A stretch of DNA of 7,550 nt, taken from assembly GCA_017526725.1 (NCBI GenBank), contig JAFXRA010000372.1, positions 1 to 7,550 on the forward strand, given 5' to 3'. Positions 1 to 6,638 of this stretch are shown one piece after another; position 1 is the stretch's first letter; each line of letters starts with the position of its first letter. The translations under genes were made by a program, and so were the position numbers. The notes under the pieces were generated by a model. It was not told where the DNA came from. It worked only from the letters and a program-made list of their open reading frames with translations, and searched no databases. This DNA is from Candidatus Rifleibacteriota bacterium. GTDB lineage: Bacteria; Riflebacteria; Ozemobacteria; Ozemobacterales; Ozemobacteraceae.

Positions 1-3000
1 TCTGACTTAGCTGGAAATATTAATGAAACTGCTTCTATTGCAATAAGAGTAGACAGTATACCTCCGCAGGTTAACACAGCATTCGCCTGCGATGAACTTC
101 ATAATCCACTTGGTATTATAGGCAAAACAGCAACTTTCCTTGTAACATTTGATAAAATAATGAACCGTTCTGTTACACCAACAGTGCAATTGGCTACAGA
201 TACCGCTTTTGGAACTACTGAAATTGCTACTCTAACCTTCCTACGCTGGGAAGATGATCAATCCTGCACCTTTGTAACCGACAATGTCTTTGATACTGTC
301 GATTTCCCAGTTGGAACTGCAAGCATTAATGTAAGCGGAGCAAGAGATCTTGCCGGTAACTTCATAGCTACTTCTACTTACGGTGAAGTGGAAGTAATAT
401 CTCAGAATCCAAGATTCTTCCTATCATTAACCAGTCAGCAGCTCAATTTAAGCGACAACTATCTGACTGATGCACCTTTCAGCTTAAGAGTAGAACCCAA
501 TATCGCAACCCTGACTATAGTTTACGATACAATAACAACCAACGGGCCTTATGCCTTAGATCACACTCTGCTTCTGTTTGATGGAACAGGAGTTCAGATT
601 GCAACTCATACTCTTACAGGCGGAGCTACAGAAATAACTGTTGACGCTCCATTCTTCGGTGATTTCGAAGCAGGTATAACTCCTCCGGCAGAAGTAAGCG
701 CAACATTTACAATAATGCTGAAAGATTCTGTCGGAAATATTGCCTCGGATTCAAATACCTTTGAAATAAATTACGACAGTATTTCACCTAAACTTACAAA
801 TGATATAAGTCTTGATGGAATCTCAACCGGCTCCACTTTAATATGCAATTATTATAATCCAGACATATTAGGCAGCCTCACAACCAATTTAATCCTTAAC
901 GCAAGCGATGCAATCAAATTGGTTGTATATGGCGTTTCCAGTTCACCTTTCGAAATAATAGCTACTAGAACTTACGATATGCCATTAACTAACGCTTTAA
1001 CCTATACTTATCAAGGTAAATTTGAAGATATTTACGGAACTCCTTTACCTGAAGGCACATATAAAATAGCGTTGGCAGATATGGCAGGGAATTTTGGCGA
1101 ATCAGTATCTGCGCCAGGTTTACCAGTTACAGCAAATCTTATTATTGATAAGACAGCTCCAACAGTATTAGTTGCCACATTGACAGAACAGCCTTATATT
1201 AGTTCCGGTGAAGCTGGTATGGCTACATTCTCGATTCAATTCGATGAATCAATGTTTGAAACTGCTTATCAATATCTAGAAATAGCAACAACATCTTATA
1301 CGATACCTTGCAGATTCATAAGATTAGAAACCACTACTCTAGCTAGTGATACAGCAATCTTTGAATCTTCTGTCGCTATACCAAGCACTATACCGCAGGG
1401 AACTTACATTTATCATATCGTTGGAACAGACCTTACCGGTAACAAAATTGAAACAGACTTTGGTGAAGTCTTTGTAAAATCTGCCGGACCAATAGTCAGC
1501 AGCATACAAACCTTCTCTTATCAGCAGACTACAGCCAGCGACACCTTAGACAGCGGCAATGAAATGCATTATGATGATGTATTCAGCTTTAATGTAGAAC
1601 CGAATGCTGCAACAATGACCATAAAACTTTCTGAAGAACCTGACGGCGACCCCGCAACAGTTTACTTAACCTTCCTCAAGAAAATAACAGTAAATCAGCA
1701 GACTCAGGAAGTTCTAGTCGCTTCTTACCCGTTAGCCTTAGATGGAAATCTTATGGCTACGTTTACCTGGGATGCAGCAACAGAACCAATTGTTGCAACT
1801 TCTGCTACCTTTGTAATAAGAATTGCTGACGTAAATTCTGACCTTTCATACTACAGCTACAACTGGAGTGTTGACAGCGAAGCACCAACCTATACCGGAA
1901 TAGTTTTCAACAGCGGAATTGACTTCCCTGCTTCTGAAACGGTTTACCTGAATCCTTACAGGCATACCAATTTTGAAGTAACGTTCAAAAATCTTGTTGA
2001 TACAAATCCAAGACTAAGAGTAAGAAGTGAAGTATCTACAGACACTTATGCTCTGACACCCTTGGCGAATAATTCATGGAAAACTTTATTCAGAGGTAAA
2101 TACAGCCGTGAAAGAGAAAACCCTGACGATATGATGCCAGACGGAGTTTATGATATAGGTCTTGTGGATCAGGCTGGTAATCTTGCAGCTTCAGGCACAG
2201 AAGACCTCTATAAACTCATAATAGATACAAAGAATCCAGAAATAGGTACTTATACTCTTAAGATTAACGGTTCTACCATAGGCAGTTACTGTGCTCCAAC
2301 TGAAGCAAAACCCTTGGTTATATCTTTAGAAACAGATGAACCACTAACCGCTACAGGAGCTTATTATGTTGACGTTTACAATGCAGGAAACGTAAGAGTC
2401 AACAGATTGAATCTAATTGATAATGGCGGAACTCTTGAAGCCTATTGGGATGCAAAAAATGACAGCGGTTCAACAGTATCTGACGGCGTTTATACGTTCA
2501 GAGTTTCCGATCTCTGTGGCAACTCTTCATCAAATGCTACAAGCACAACCGCAATCACTTCTCCGTTCCAGGTTATGAGTCCTGCTGTTCAGACAGGCTC
2601 TAACACAATCAAACTCTGGTTCAATCATGGAATAGACCCAGCATCATTGGGTTCAACACCGATAAGTTGTAAACCACCATTAACTATCAGTGATATTCAT
2701 ATAGAAGATGAACGAGCTATAGCCTTTACTGCTACAGGTATGAATCATGGAGCATCATATACTCTTACTGTTCAAGATAGTATTTCGAATATCTATGGTT
2801 CAACCTTAAGTACAACAGCTAGTTCAGCAACATTCTTTGCTGACGTAAAAGGCCCGGCAATAGTCGAAACCAATTATGACAGAATCAACAGCCAGGGCGA
2901 AATAAGGATTGTTTTCGACCAGCCGTTAGATAAAACAACCAGCCAGGCTACTTCTTCCTATATAATACAGGATAGTTCAGGCAACAGCATTCCGATTACA

Positions 3001-4524
3001 TCTGTCATACTGCAGTCTGACGGTCAAACAGTTCTGCTAGTTGCTTCTGGAACATTCATCGAAAATGCTGATTACACAATTAAGGCTCCAGGAGTTAAGG
3101 ACGAATTGGGCAACAGCCCATGCGAAACTTCCTTAACAGGCTTCAGCTTTAAGGGCCGCGACGTAACTCCGCCTAAGTTCATTATTTCAGCATTCTCTAA
3201 TGCTGCAAATGAAAATGACATAATTATAATAGCTGTAAGCAATGAAGAATTAATCAGAGTTCCAACCGTGACAATCTATCATGGCACAGCTTCGCCCAAA
3301 TCTCTAGTAATGCAAAAGAACGAAGTGAATCCGCTGGCATTTATGGCAGCAGCTTCTCTTAAAGCTACTAATGGACAATCCGGTACATTAAAAGTTGAAG
3401 GCGAAGACTTGAACAGCAATAAAGGCAGTGATACCGATAGCTTTGTAATTGCTAATGTAAAAACAAGCAGCAGTCTAAGACTTGCTTCTACAGACGAACA
3501 ATTCAGCCTTTCTTTCGATAAGGACAGTCTTAAAGCTGATGCAACAGTTAAGATTCTTAAACGTAATATCGTTAAGGATGAAAACGCCACAGGAACTATC
3601 AGAACAGCATTACAGAATGAGTATACTGTTATGAGAGGTTTAAGAGCATCTGTCGCCTCACAAGAAGAAGAAGCGACCAACTCTGAACTCACTCCGTTGA
3701 CAGATGCCTACGAAGCAACTATATCTTCAACCAAGATAAATAAAGGTGTAGTAGCTTCTATGAAAGTTCCTGAATCAGCCAGCCAGACTACTGGTATAGG
3801 TTTGTTCTACCAGAAAAACGGCTCTTGGAAGTTCATATCTTCTAATATAACAACTGATAAAGAAATCAAAGCCAGAATCACTTCAAGCCAGATATTTGCA
3901 ATAATGAAAGACTCCGTTGCTCCTTCTATCAAGCTTGATGAATCATTAGACCTTTCTAAGGCTTTTGAAACAGCAAGACCTGAATTTGCCGGAACAATAA
4001 AAGATTTCGGTTCGGGCATTGATACCAACAGCCTTGAAGCTAAGATTGACAACAATGTTCAAAGTCTCAGCTTAGACAACAACGGTAATTTCAAATTCAA
4101 ATCCCTTTCAGAACTTATCAACGGAAATCACGATCTGACCATAACGGCAAAAGACAGAACCGGTAATCTTGCCACATCTGGCAGCATGAGGTTTGCACTT
4201 GTACTGCCATTTGAATTCAGACAGATTATCCAATATCCTAACCCGGCCAAGAATAATCTGACAATCAGAATCAGAACCAACAGCACAGGCATTAACTGCA
4301 ATATAAGAATAAAAATATATGATGTTGCAGGTCATAAAGTAGCTGATTTTGATGAAAGCGATGTCGTAGACAAAAATGACGGCAACTATGAAGTCAGATG
4401 GGATTTGAGAAACAAAAAAGGCAAGAAAGTTGCCAATGGGGTCTATATCGCAAAACTAGAAGCGATTAACCCGGAAACCGGCAAAAAAGTTAAGGCTACC
4501 TTGAAGCTAGCTGTTCTGAAATAA
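1..4524 (+). CDS. Giant multidomain Ig-like surface protein, 5'-truncated by the window, with YPNP/FlgD-like C-terminal domain
   Basis: Frame 1 is open from base 1 to the TAA at 4522-4524, giving 1507 visible residues. The ATG at 160 is internal: the preceding 53 codons are in frame, and a DLAGN motif already sits at residues 2-6. No signal peptide is visible because the N-terminus is missing. The protein is a chain of beta-rich, Thr/Ser/Asn-rich Ig-like modules, most ending in a D-x-x-G-N loop. FlgD-Ig-like signatures occur, such as a W-D...DGVY block at 2446-2493. Two SbsA-type (Big_5-like) modules lie at about 2578-3170. A module with a GSGID motif follows near 4003-4020, and a YPNP domain ends the chain. 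Such proteins are usually secreted adhesins or surface-layer components. I see no catalytic domain, so the ligand is unknown. A terminator follows immediately, so this gene ends its own transcript. The surface location and adhesive role are inferred from domain type. Confidence 0.9.
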   Translation, partial: SDLAGNINETASIAIRVDSIPPQVNTAFACDELHNPLGIIGKTATFLVTFDKIMNRSVTPTVQLATDTAFGTTEIATLTFLRWEDDQSCTFVTDNVFDTVDFPVGTASINVSGARDLAGNFIATSTYGEVEVISQNPRFFLSLTSQQLNLSDNYLTDAPFSLRVEPNIATLTIVYDTITTNGPYALDHTLLLFDGTGVQIATHTLTGGATEITVDAPFFGDFEAGITPPAEVSATFTIMLKDSVGNIASDSNTFEINYDSISPKLTNDISLDGISTGSTLICNYYNPDILGSLTTNLILNASDAIKLVVYGVSSSPFEIIATRTYDMPLTNALTYTYQGKFEDIYGTPLPEGTYKIALADMAGNFGESVSAPGLPVTANLIIDKTAPTVLVATLTEQPYISSGEAGMATFSIQFDESMFETAYQYLEIATTSYTIPCRFIRLETTTLASDTAIFESSVAIPSTIPQGTYIYHIVGTDLTGNKIETDFGEVFVKSAGPIVSSIQTFSYQQTTASDTLDSGNEMHYDDVFSFNVEPNAATMTIKLSEEPDGDPATVYLTFLKKITVNQQTQEVLVASYPLALDGNLMATFTWDAATEPIVATSATFVIRIADVNSDLSYYSYNWSVDSEAPTYTGIVFNSGIDFPASETVYLNPYRHTNFEVTFKNLVDTNPRLRVRSEVSTDTYALTPLANNSWKTLFRGKYSRERENPDDMMPDGVYDIGLVDQAGNLAASGTEDLYKLIIDTKNPEIGTYTLKINGSTIGSYCAPTEAKPLVISLETDEPLTATGAYYVDVYNAGNVRVNRLNLIDNGGTLEAYWDAKNDSGSTVSDGVYTFRVSDLCGNSSSNATSTTAITSPFQVMSPAVQTGSNTIKLWFNHGIDPASLGSTPISCKPPLTISDIHIEDERAIAFTATGMNHGASYTLTVQDSISNIYGSTLSTTASSATFFADVKGPAIVETNYDRINSQGEIRIVFDQPLDKTTSQATSSYIIQDSSGNSIPITSVILQSDGQTVLLVASGTFIENADYTIKAPGVKDELGNSPCETSLTGFSFKGRDVTPPKFIISAFSNAANENDIIIIAVSNEELIRVPTVTIYHGTASPKSLVMQKNEVNPLAFMAAASLKATNGQSGTLKVEGEDLNSNKGSDTDSFVIANVKTSSSLRLASTDEQFSLSFDKDSLKADATVKILKRNIVKDENATGTIRTALQNEYTVMRGLRASVASQEEEATNSELTPLTDAYEATISSTKINKGVVASMKVPESASQTTGIGLFYQKNGSWKFISSNITTDKEIKARITSSQIFAIMKDSVAPSIKLDESLDLSKAFETARPEFAGTIKDFGSGIDTNSLEAKIDNNVQSLSLDNNGNFKFKSLSELINGNHDLTITAKDRTGNLATSGSMRFALVLPFEFRQIIQYPNPAKNNLTIRIRTNSTGINCNIRIKIYDVAGHKVADFDESDVVDKNDGNYEVRWDLRNKKGKKVANGVYIAKLEAINPETGKKVKATLKLAVLK
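4..3420 (+). repeat. Array of Ig-like modules marked by D-x-x-G-N motifs (protein-level repeat)
   Basis: The motif recurs at 4-18 (DLAGN), 346-360 (DLAGN), 724-738 (DSVGN), 1078-1092 (DMAGN), 1429-1443 (DLTGN), 2167-2181 (DQAGN), 2509-2523 (DLCGN) and 3100-3114 (DELGN). Weaker copies lie at 1828-1842 (DVNSD), 2776-2790 (DSISN) and 3406-3420 (DLNSN), and one more follows at 4153-4167 (DRTGN). Spacing is about 340-400 bases in the first part (some 113-133 residues per module) and about 270-325 bases after 2509. Several modules then continue with a D-x-x-x-P linker (DSIPP, DSISP, DKTAP, DSEAP, DTKNP, DVTPP) that begins the next domain. The nucleotide sequences of the copies have diverged, so this is an old domain amplification rather than a recent DNA repeat. 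Confidence 0.8.
2578..3170 (+). other. Two adjacent SbsA-type (Big_5-like) Ig domains within the giant protein
   Basis: Residues from about 860 to 1056 (window numbering) form two similar blocks. Each has an opening strand, a hydrophobic strand followed by an acidic turn (IKLWFNHGIDPASL and IRIVFDQPLDKTTS), a middle section, then a Y-T-(L/I) strand leading into a D-x-x-x-N loop (DSISN, DELGN). This layout is typical of SbsA Ig-like domains, which occur in S-layer and other secreted proteins. The blocks are shorter than the preceding modules, which explains the closer motif spacing here. The assignment is from motif reading, not from a profile search. Confidence 0.6.
4222..4521 (+). other. C-terminal FlgD-Ig / type IX (Por) sorting-like domain
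   Basis: The last 96 residues begin with YPNP (4234-4245). They continue with an LTIRIR strand, an IKIYDVAGHKV strand-turn, a W-D-L-R strand (W at 4399-4401), a G-K-K-V-x-N-G-V-Y motif ending at 4446, and a final LKLAVLK strand. This order (YPNP, strand, iyd..G..v, WD...G, NGVY, terminal hydrophobic strand ending in K) matches the common plan of T9SS type A sorting domains and of FlgD Ig-like domains. In bacteria with a type IX system such a domain directs export across the outer membrane and is removed at the surface. In other lineages it may be only a structural cap. The window holds no T9SS gene to decide this. Confidence 0.7.
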
Positions 4525-4550
4525 AAAATGGGGGGTTATCCCCCCTTTTT
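4523..4550 (+). terminator. Intrinsic terminator after the giant gene
   Basis: Six G (4530-4535), a TTAT loop (4536-4539) and six C (4540-4545) form a perfect GC stem followed by five T (4546-4550). The A-run at 4523-4528 overlaps the stop codon and can pair with the T-run around one bulged T, lengthening the stem. The A/T symmetry means it could also act on transcripts coming from the other strand. It separates the giant gene from the downstream operon. Confidence 0.93.
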
Positions 4551-4569
4551 CCTTAATGTTCCTTAATGT
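4550..4569 (+). repeat. Perfect 10-bp tandem duplication (2 x TCCTTAATGT)
   Basis: Two identical head-to-tail copies, TCCTTAATGT at 4550-4559 and 4560-4569, lie between the terminator T-run and the promoter -35 element. Two copies one helical turn apart could be a paired protein-binding site upstream of the promoter, or a simple slippage duplication. The sequence does not tell which. Confidence 0.6.
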
Positions 4570-4578
4570 AATTATATC

Positions 4579-4607
4579 TTGCTACTTCACATTTTTATAC
4601 GTATACT
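4579..4607 (+). promoter_or_regulatory. Sigma70-type promoter of the Skp-like operon
   Basis: A TTGCTA box (4579-4584, four of six matches to TTGACA) and a TATACT box (4602-4607, five of six matches to TATAAT) are separated by exactly 17 bases. Transcription would begin near 4613-4615. The surroundings are AT-rich, and a perfect 10-bp palindrome TATACGTATA (4596-4605) overlaps the -10 box and could be an operator. The site sits just after the terminator and just before the first operon gene. Because AT-rich DNA produces such boxes by chance, the call rests on the spacing and the position together. Confidence 0.65.
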
Positions 4608-4613
4608 TTTATA

Positions 4614-4676
4614 AGGAGAGATGTACACTATTAGCAAAAAAGACCTTTAGAAAGGGTGTGTTAAGTTAGGTAGAAT
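4614..4676 (+). other. Predicted 5' untranslated leader of the Skp-like operon
   Basis: About 63 bases separate the inferred transcription start from the ATG at 4677. The leader carries a strong Shine-Dalgarno-like AAGGAG (4613-4618) only two bases before an ATG at 4621, which opens a nine-codon frame (MYTISKKDL, TAG at 4648-4650). That frame is out of phase with the downstream gene. A weaker AGG (4668-4670), six bases before 4677, is the only ribosome-binding candidate for the real gene. No strong hairpin or known riboswitch pattern was seen. Confidence 0.35.
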
Positions 4677-5495
4677 ATGACTAAGTTGTTTAGATATAGT
4701 ATATTATTATTGCTTCTTGGATTTTGTTCAGTAAGTATAGCTAATGCTACTGATTCAAAAAAAGAGAAAGCAATTTCTGGTATGCCGATTTTCGTAGACA
4801 CGCGTCTCATGGTTTTGGCTCATCCTTTATTTAATGCTTTTGATCCAAAAACAGGAAGATTTAAGGGAACGTCTTCTGAATCATTTCAAGAAGATTTTGA
4901 TTCACGTCTGGATTTTATTCAGAAAACCAAAGATTTGGGTGAAGAATTACTGAAATCTTCGGAAAAACTAAAAGAAAAACTTAAAGGGGTTCCTTTTAAA
5001 GATAGAATCAATGTAGAAAGAGAATTCATTCTTGAAAAAAAACTAAAAGAATCAAAACTTGAGTCTATGAAAAGAAGAATCTATCTATCTAGACTTGTGC
5101 CAACAAAAGATGGTTTGACACCATATGAAGCCATCTATCCTCAATGTCGTGATTTGGCTGAAGCTATAAAAAAGGTAACAGATTTGCTCAAGGCAAAATA
5201 TAAAACTGAAGTTGTTATCGATGTAGCAAATATACTTCCTTTTGCTGCAAAACAGAAAGTGATACAACCAGAATTAAGAAGAACCAATATATTGAAGGAT
5301 GCTTATCAAAAAGGAAGCAATACCTCTCAAGAAGAATTATCTAATTTTATAAGAGCTGCTGATTCTTATTGGGCGGCAAAACTTGGTATGAATGTGGATA
5401 TTATACCTGTTGGAGCAAAAGACGTTAGATTAGAAGCTATAAAGCTTATGGAAGAAGAAGGGAAGGGCTATAAATTATGGAATTGGAAAGAATAA
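4677..5495 (+). CDS. Skp/OmpH-like exported periplasmic protein, first paralogue (272 aa)
   Basis: The first 24 residues form a signal peptide: K3/R6, a hydrophobic core ILLLLLGF and an A-N-A cleavage site at 22-24. The mature part starts with a strand holding FVDTRLMVLAHP (residues 39-50). A highly charged, Lys/Glu-rich helical region follows (about 65-130) with coiled-coil character, then a second strand VVID (179-182) after a further helix, and a helical tail. A strand, long helices and a returning strand VVID are the layout of Skp/OmpH chaperones, which hold unfolded outer-membrane proteins in the periplasm. Skp is usually about 160 aa, so this protein is clearly longer, and the match is structural rather than close in sequence. 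The start is fixed by an in-frame TAG at 4671-4673, six bases upstream; its ribosome-binding site is weak. It heads the operon and overlaps the next gene by 19 bases. The chaperone role is inferred; it could instead be a structural envelope protein. Confidence 0.85.
   Translation: MTKLFRYSILLLLLGFCSVSIANATDSKKEKAISGMPIFVDTRLMVLAHPLFNAFDPKTGRFKGTSSESFQEDFDSRLDFIQKTKDLGEELLKSSEKLKEKLKGVPFKDRINVEREFILEKKLKESKLESMKRRIYLSRLVPTKDGLTPYEAIYPQCRDLAEAIKKVTDLLKAKYKTEVVIDVANILPFAAKQKVIQPELRRTNILKDAYQKGSNTSQEELSNFIRAADSYWAAKLGMNVDIIPVGAKDVRLEAIKLMEEEGKGYKLWNWKE
5463..5467 (+). promoter_or_regulatory. Ribosome-binding site embedded in the upstream gene
   Basis: AAGGG lies nine bases before the ATG at 5477, within a purine-rich stretch (GAAGAAGAAGGGAAGGG) that also encodes the Glu/Gly/Lys-rich C-terminus of the first paralogue. 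It supports the ATG at 5477 as the start of the second gene, with initiation inside the preceding reading frame, which suggests translational coupling. Confidence 0.6.
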
Positions 5496-6616
5496 AGAAA
5501 AGCATAATCATATACTTTGCAGCCATATTGGTCTTTTGTTCCAATGCTTTGTCTGCCCAAAACTTTGCCACTGTTGATACAAGATTACTTCTTATTCTCC
5601 ACCCTCAGATGGTAGGTTATGACTATAATAATGGGGCTTTCTTCAGGAACCCTGATAAAATCGAAGTATCGAATAAAATTAAGATGGAACTTCAAAAAGC
5701 CCAAAAAACAGCAGACATTGCTAACGAAAAAATATCCAAACAGATTAAAGAGCTTGAGTCAGAACGTTTGGCTGTGTCTACTGCCTTAATAAGAGAGATG
5801 AATGTTTTCGCTCCTGGTGAAAGAAAAAGAATGGAGCAAGAAGTTGGTGTTATGAAATCAGTTTTAGCACAAATGAAAGTTGAAACTGTAGGTAATATGG
5901 ACGAGATAAAAGTTCATAATCAAAAAATAAAAGATTTAGAAGATAAAATAACCTTTCTTGATGCTAAGGTTAAAAACCCTGCAAGCTTTAAGCCTAATGA
6001 AAAAAAAGTTAAGGAATACAAAGAGAGAATTGCTGCTATCGACAAGAAAATTGCAGAATTAAATCTTGAAATAATAGATAATAACGATAAGGCTATGAGT
6101 GCTTTATATCTGACTAGAAAAGAAACCGAAGAAAGACTTACTAAAATACGCAATGAATTAAAAGAAATAATAACTTCTGTTGCCGCAGAAGAAAACTGCT
6201 CTTTAGTTATAGACAACACATATGGTGTCAGAGAATACGACAGCAAAACAAAAAAATCAATTACATCAGGCAATGAAAATCCTGATGTAGGCAGCTCTGC
6301 TCTGTTCCGTTCATTTTTAAGTTTTAAACCAGATGTTGAAGGAATAGATACTAACATAATGTCTAAGGAAGAAGCATCTGAACATTTAATCTTAGGTTCA
6401 GCAATGAGTCTAGAACAAAATCTGCAGCAATACTTGGAGTATAAAGATTGGGTCCCATCAAAAGTTTCTGATTTTACTTTCGGCTCTCTCTTTATATCTG
6501 GAGGTAAAGATTTAACCGTTTTGTGCGCAAAACGTCTTTTCGATAAATATGATGTTCCAGAGTATGTCAGACAGAGGTTTGCACCTAAGCTGTCAGAATA
6601 TCTTAATGCTAAATGA
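5477..6616 (+). CDS. Skp/OmpH-like exported periplasmic protein, second and longer paralogue (379 aa)
   Basis: A signal peptide covers about residues 1-27: R5/K7/K8, a hydrophobic stretch to about 21, and possible cleavage after A24 or A27. The mature protein opens with FATVDTRLLLILHP (30-43), which aligns without gaps to the first paralogue; an aromatic-D...G-x-F block follows in both. Residues about 60-235 are Lys/Glu-rich with repeated coiled-coil heptads (IKELESERL, IKDLEDKITFLDAKV, IAAIDKKIAELNLEI). The strand CSLVID (241-246) then matches the returning strand of Skp/OmpH proteins. About 130 further residues (250-379) have no counterpart in Skp or in the first paralogue. They begin with a Ser/Lys/Asn-rich linker and become helical. 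The gene ends in tandem stops, TGA TAA (6614-6619). It overlaps the preceding gene by 19 bases and lies 22 bases before the next. A periplasmic holdase or envelope-spacer role is inferred. Confidence 0.87.
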   Translation: MELERIKKSIIIYFAAILVFCSNALSAQNFATVDTRLLLILHPQMVGYDYNNGAFFRNPDKIEVSNKIKMELQKAQKTADIANEKISKQIKELESERLAVSTALIREMNVFAPGERKRMEQEVGVMKSVLAQMKVETVGNMDEIKVHNQKIKDLEDKITFLDAKVKNPASFKPNEKKVKEYKERIAAIDKKIAELNLEIIDNNDKAMSALYLTRKETEERLTKIRNELKEIITSVAAEENCSLVIDNTYGVREYDSKTKKSITSGNENPDVGSSALFRSFLSFKPDVEGIDTNIMSKEEASEHLILGSAMSLEQNLQQYLEYKDWVPSKVSDFTFGSLFISGGKDLTVLCAKRLFDKYDVPEYVRQRFAPKLSEYLNAK

Positions 6617-6621
6617 TAAAC

Positions 6622-6627
6622 GAGGAG
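6622..6627 (+). promoter_or_regulatory. Ribosome-binding site of the third operon gene
   Basis: GAGGAG lies 11 bases before the ATG at 6639, in the 22-base gap after the second Skp-like gene. It is the best Shine-Dalgarno match in the operon and decides the start of the downstream open frame. The spacing is slightly long. Confidence 0.65.
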
Positions 6628-6638
6628 TACAAGAGATT

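Noticed and set aside
160..162. ATG at 160 as the start of the giant protein
   Set aside because: The same frame is open from base 1 and already encodes Ig-type sequence with a DLAGN motif, so the gene begins left of the window.
7..189. Short reverse-strand frame at the left edge
   Set aside because: It is antisense to the continuing giant gene and has no support of its own.
3279..3692. 137-codon reverse-strand frame inside the giant gene
   Set aside because: It lies antisense to a clear coding region with domain signatures, and its composition (Leu/Ser/Val from reversed codons) and lack of a ribosome-binding context mark it as a shadow.
1..4524. Recent DNA-level tandem repeats in the giant gene
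   Set aside because: The modules are similar only at motif level in protein; no long identical nucleotide copies were seen.
4644..4655. CCTTTAGAAAGG inverted repeat in the leader as a regulatory hairpin
   Set aside because: Only four base pairs remain with a four-base loop, and the flanks do not extend the stem, so it is too weak to call.
5920..6357. 145-codon reverse-strand frame opposite the second Skp-like gene
   Set aside because: It is Ser/Leu/Ile-rich because it mirrors Lys/Glu/Asn-rich coiled-coil codons. The + strand product has a signal peptide and a recognisable layout.
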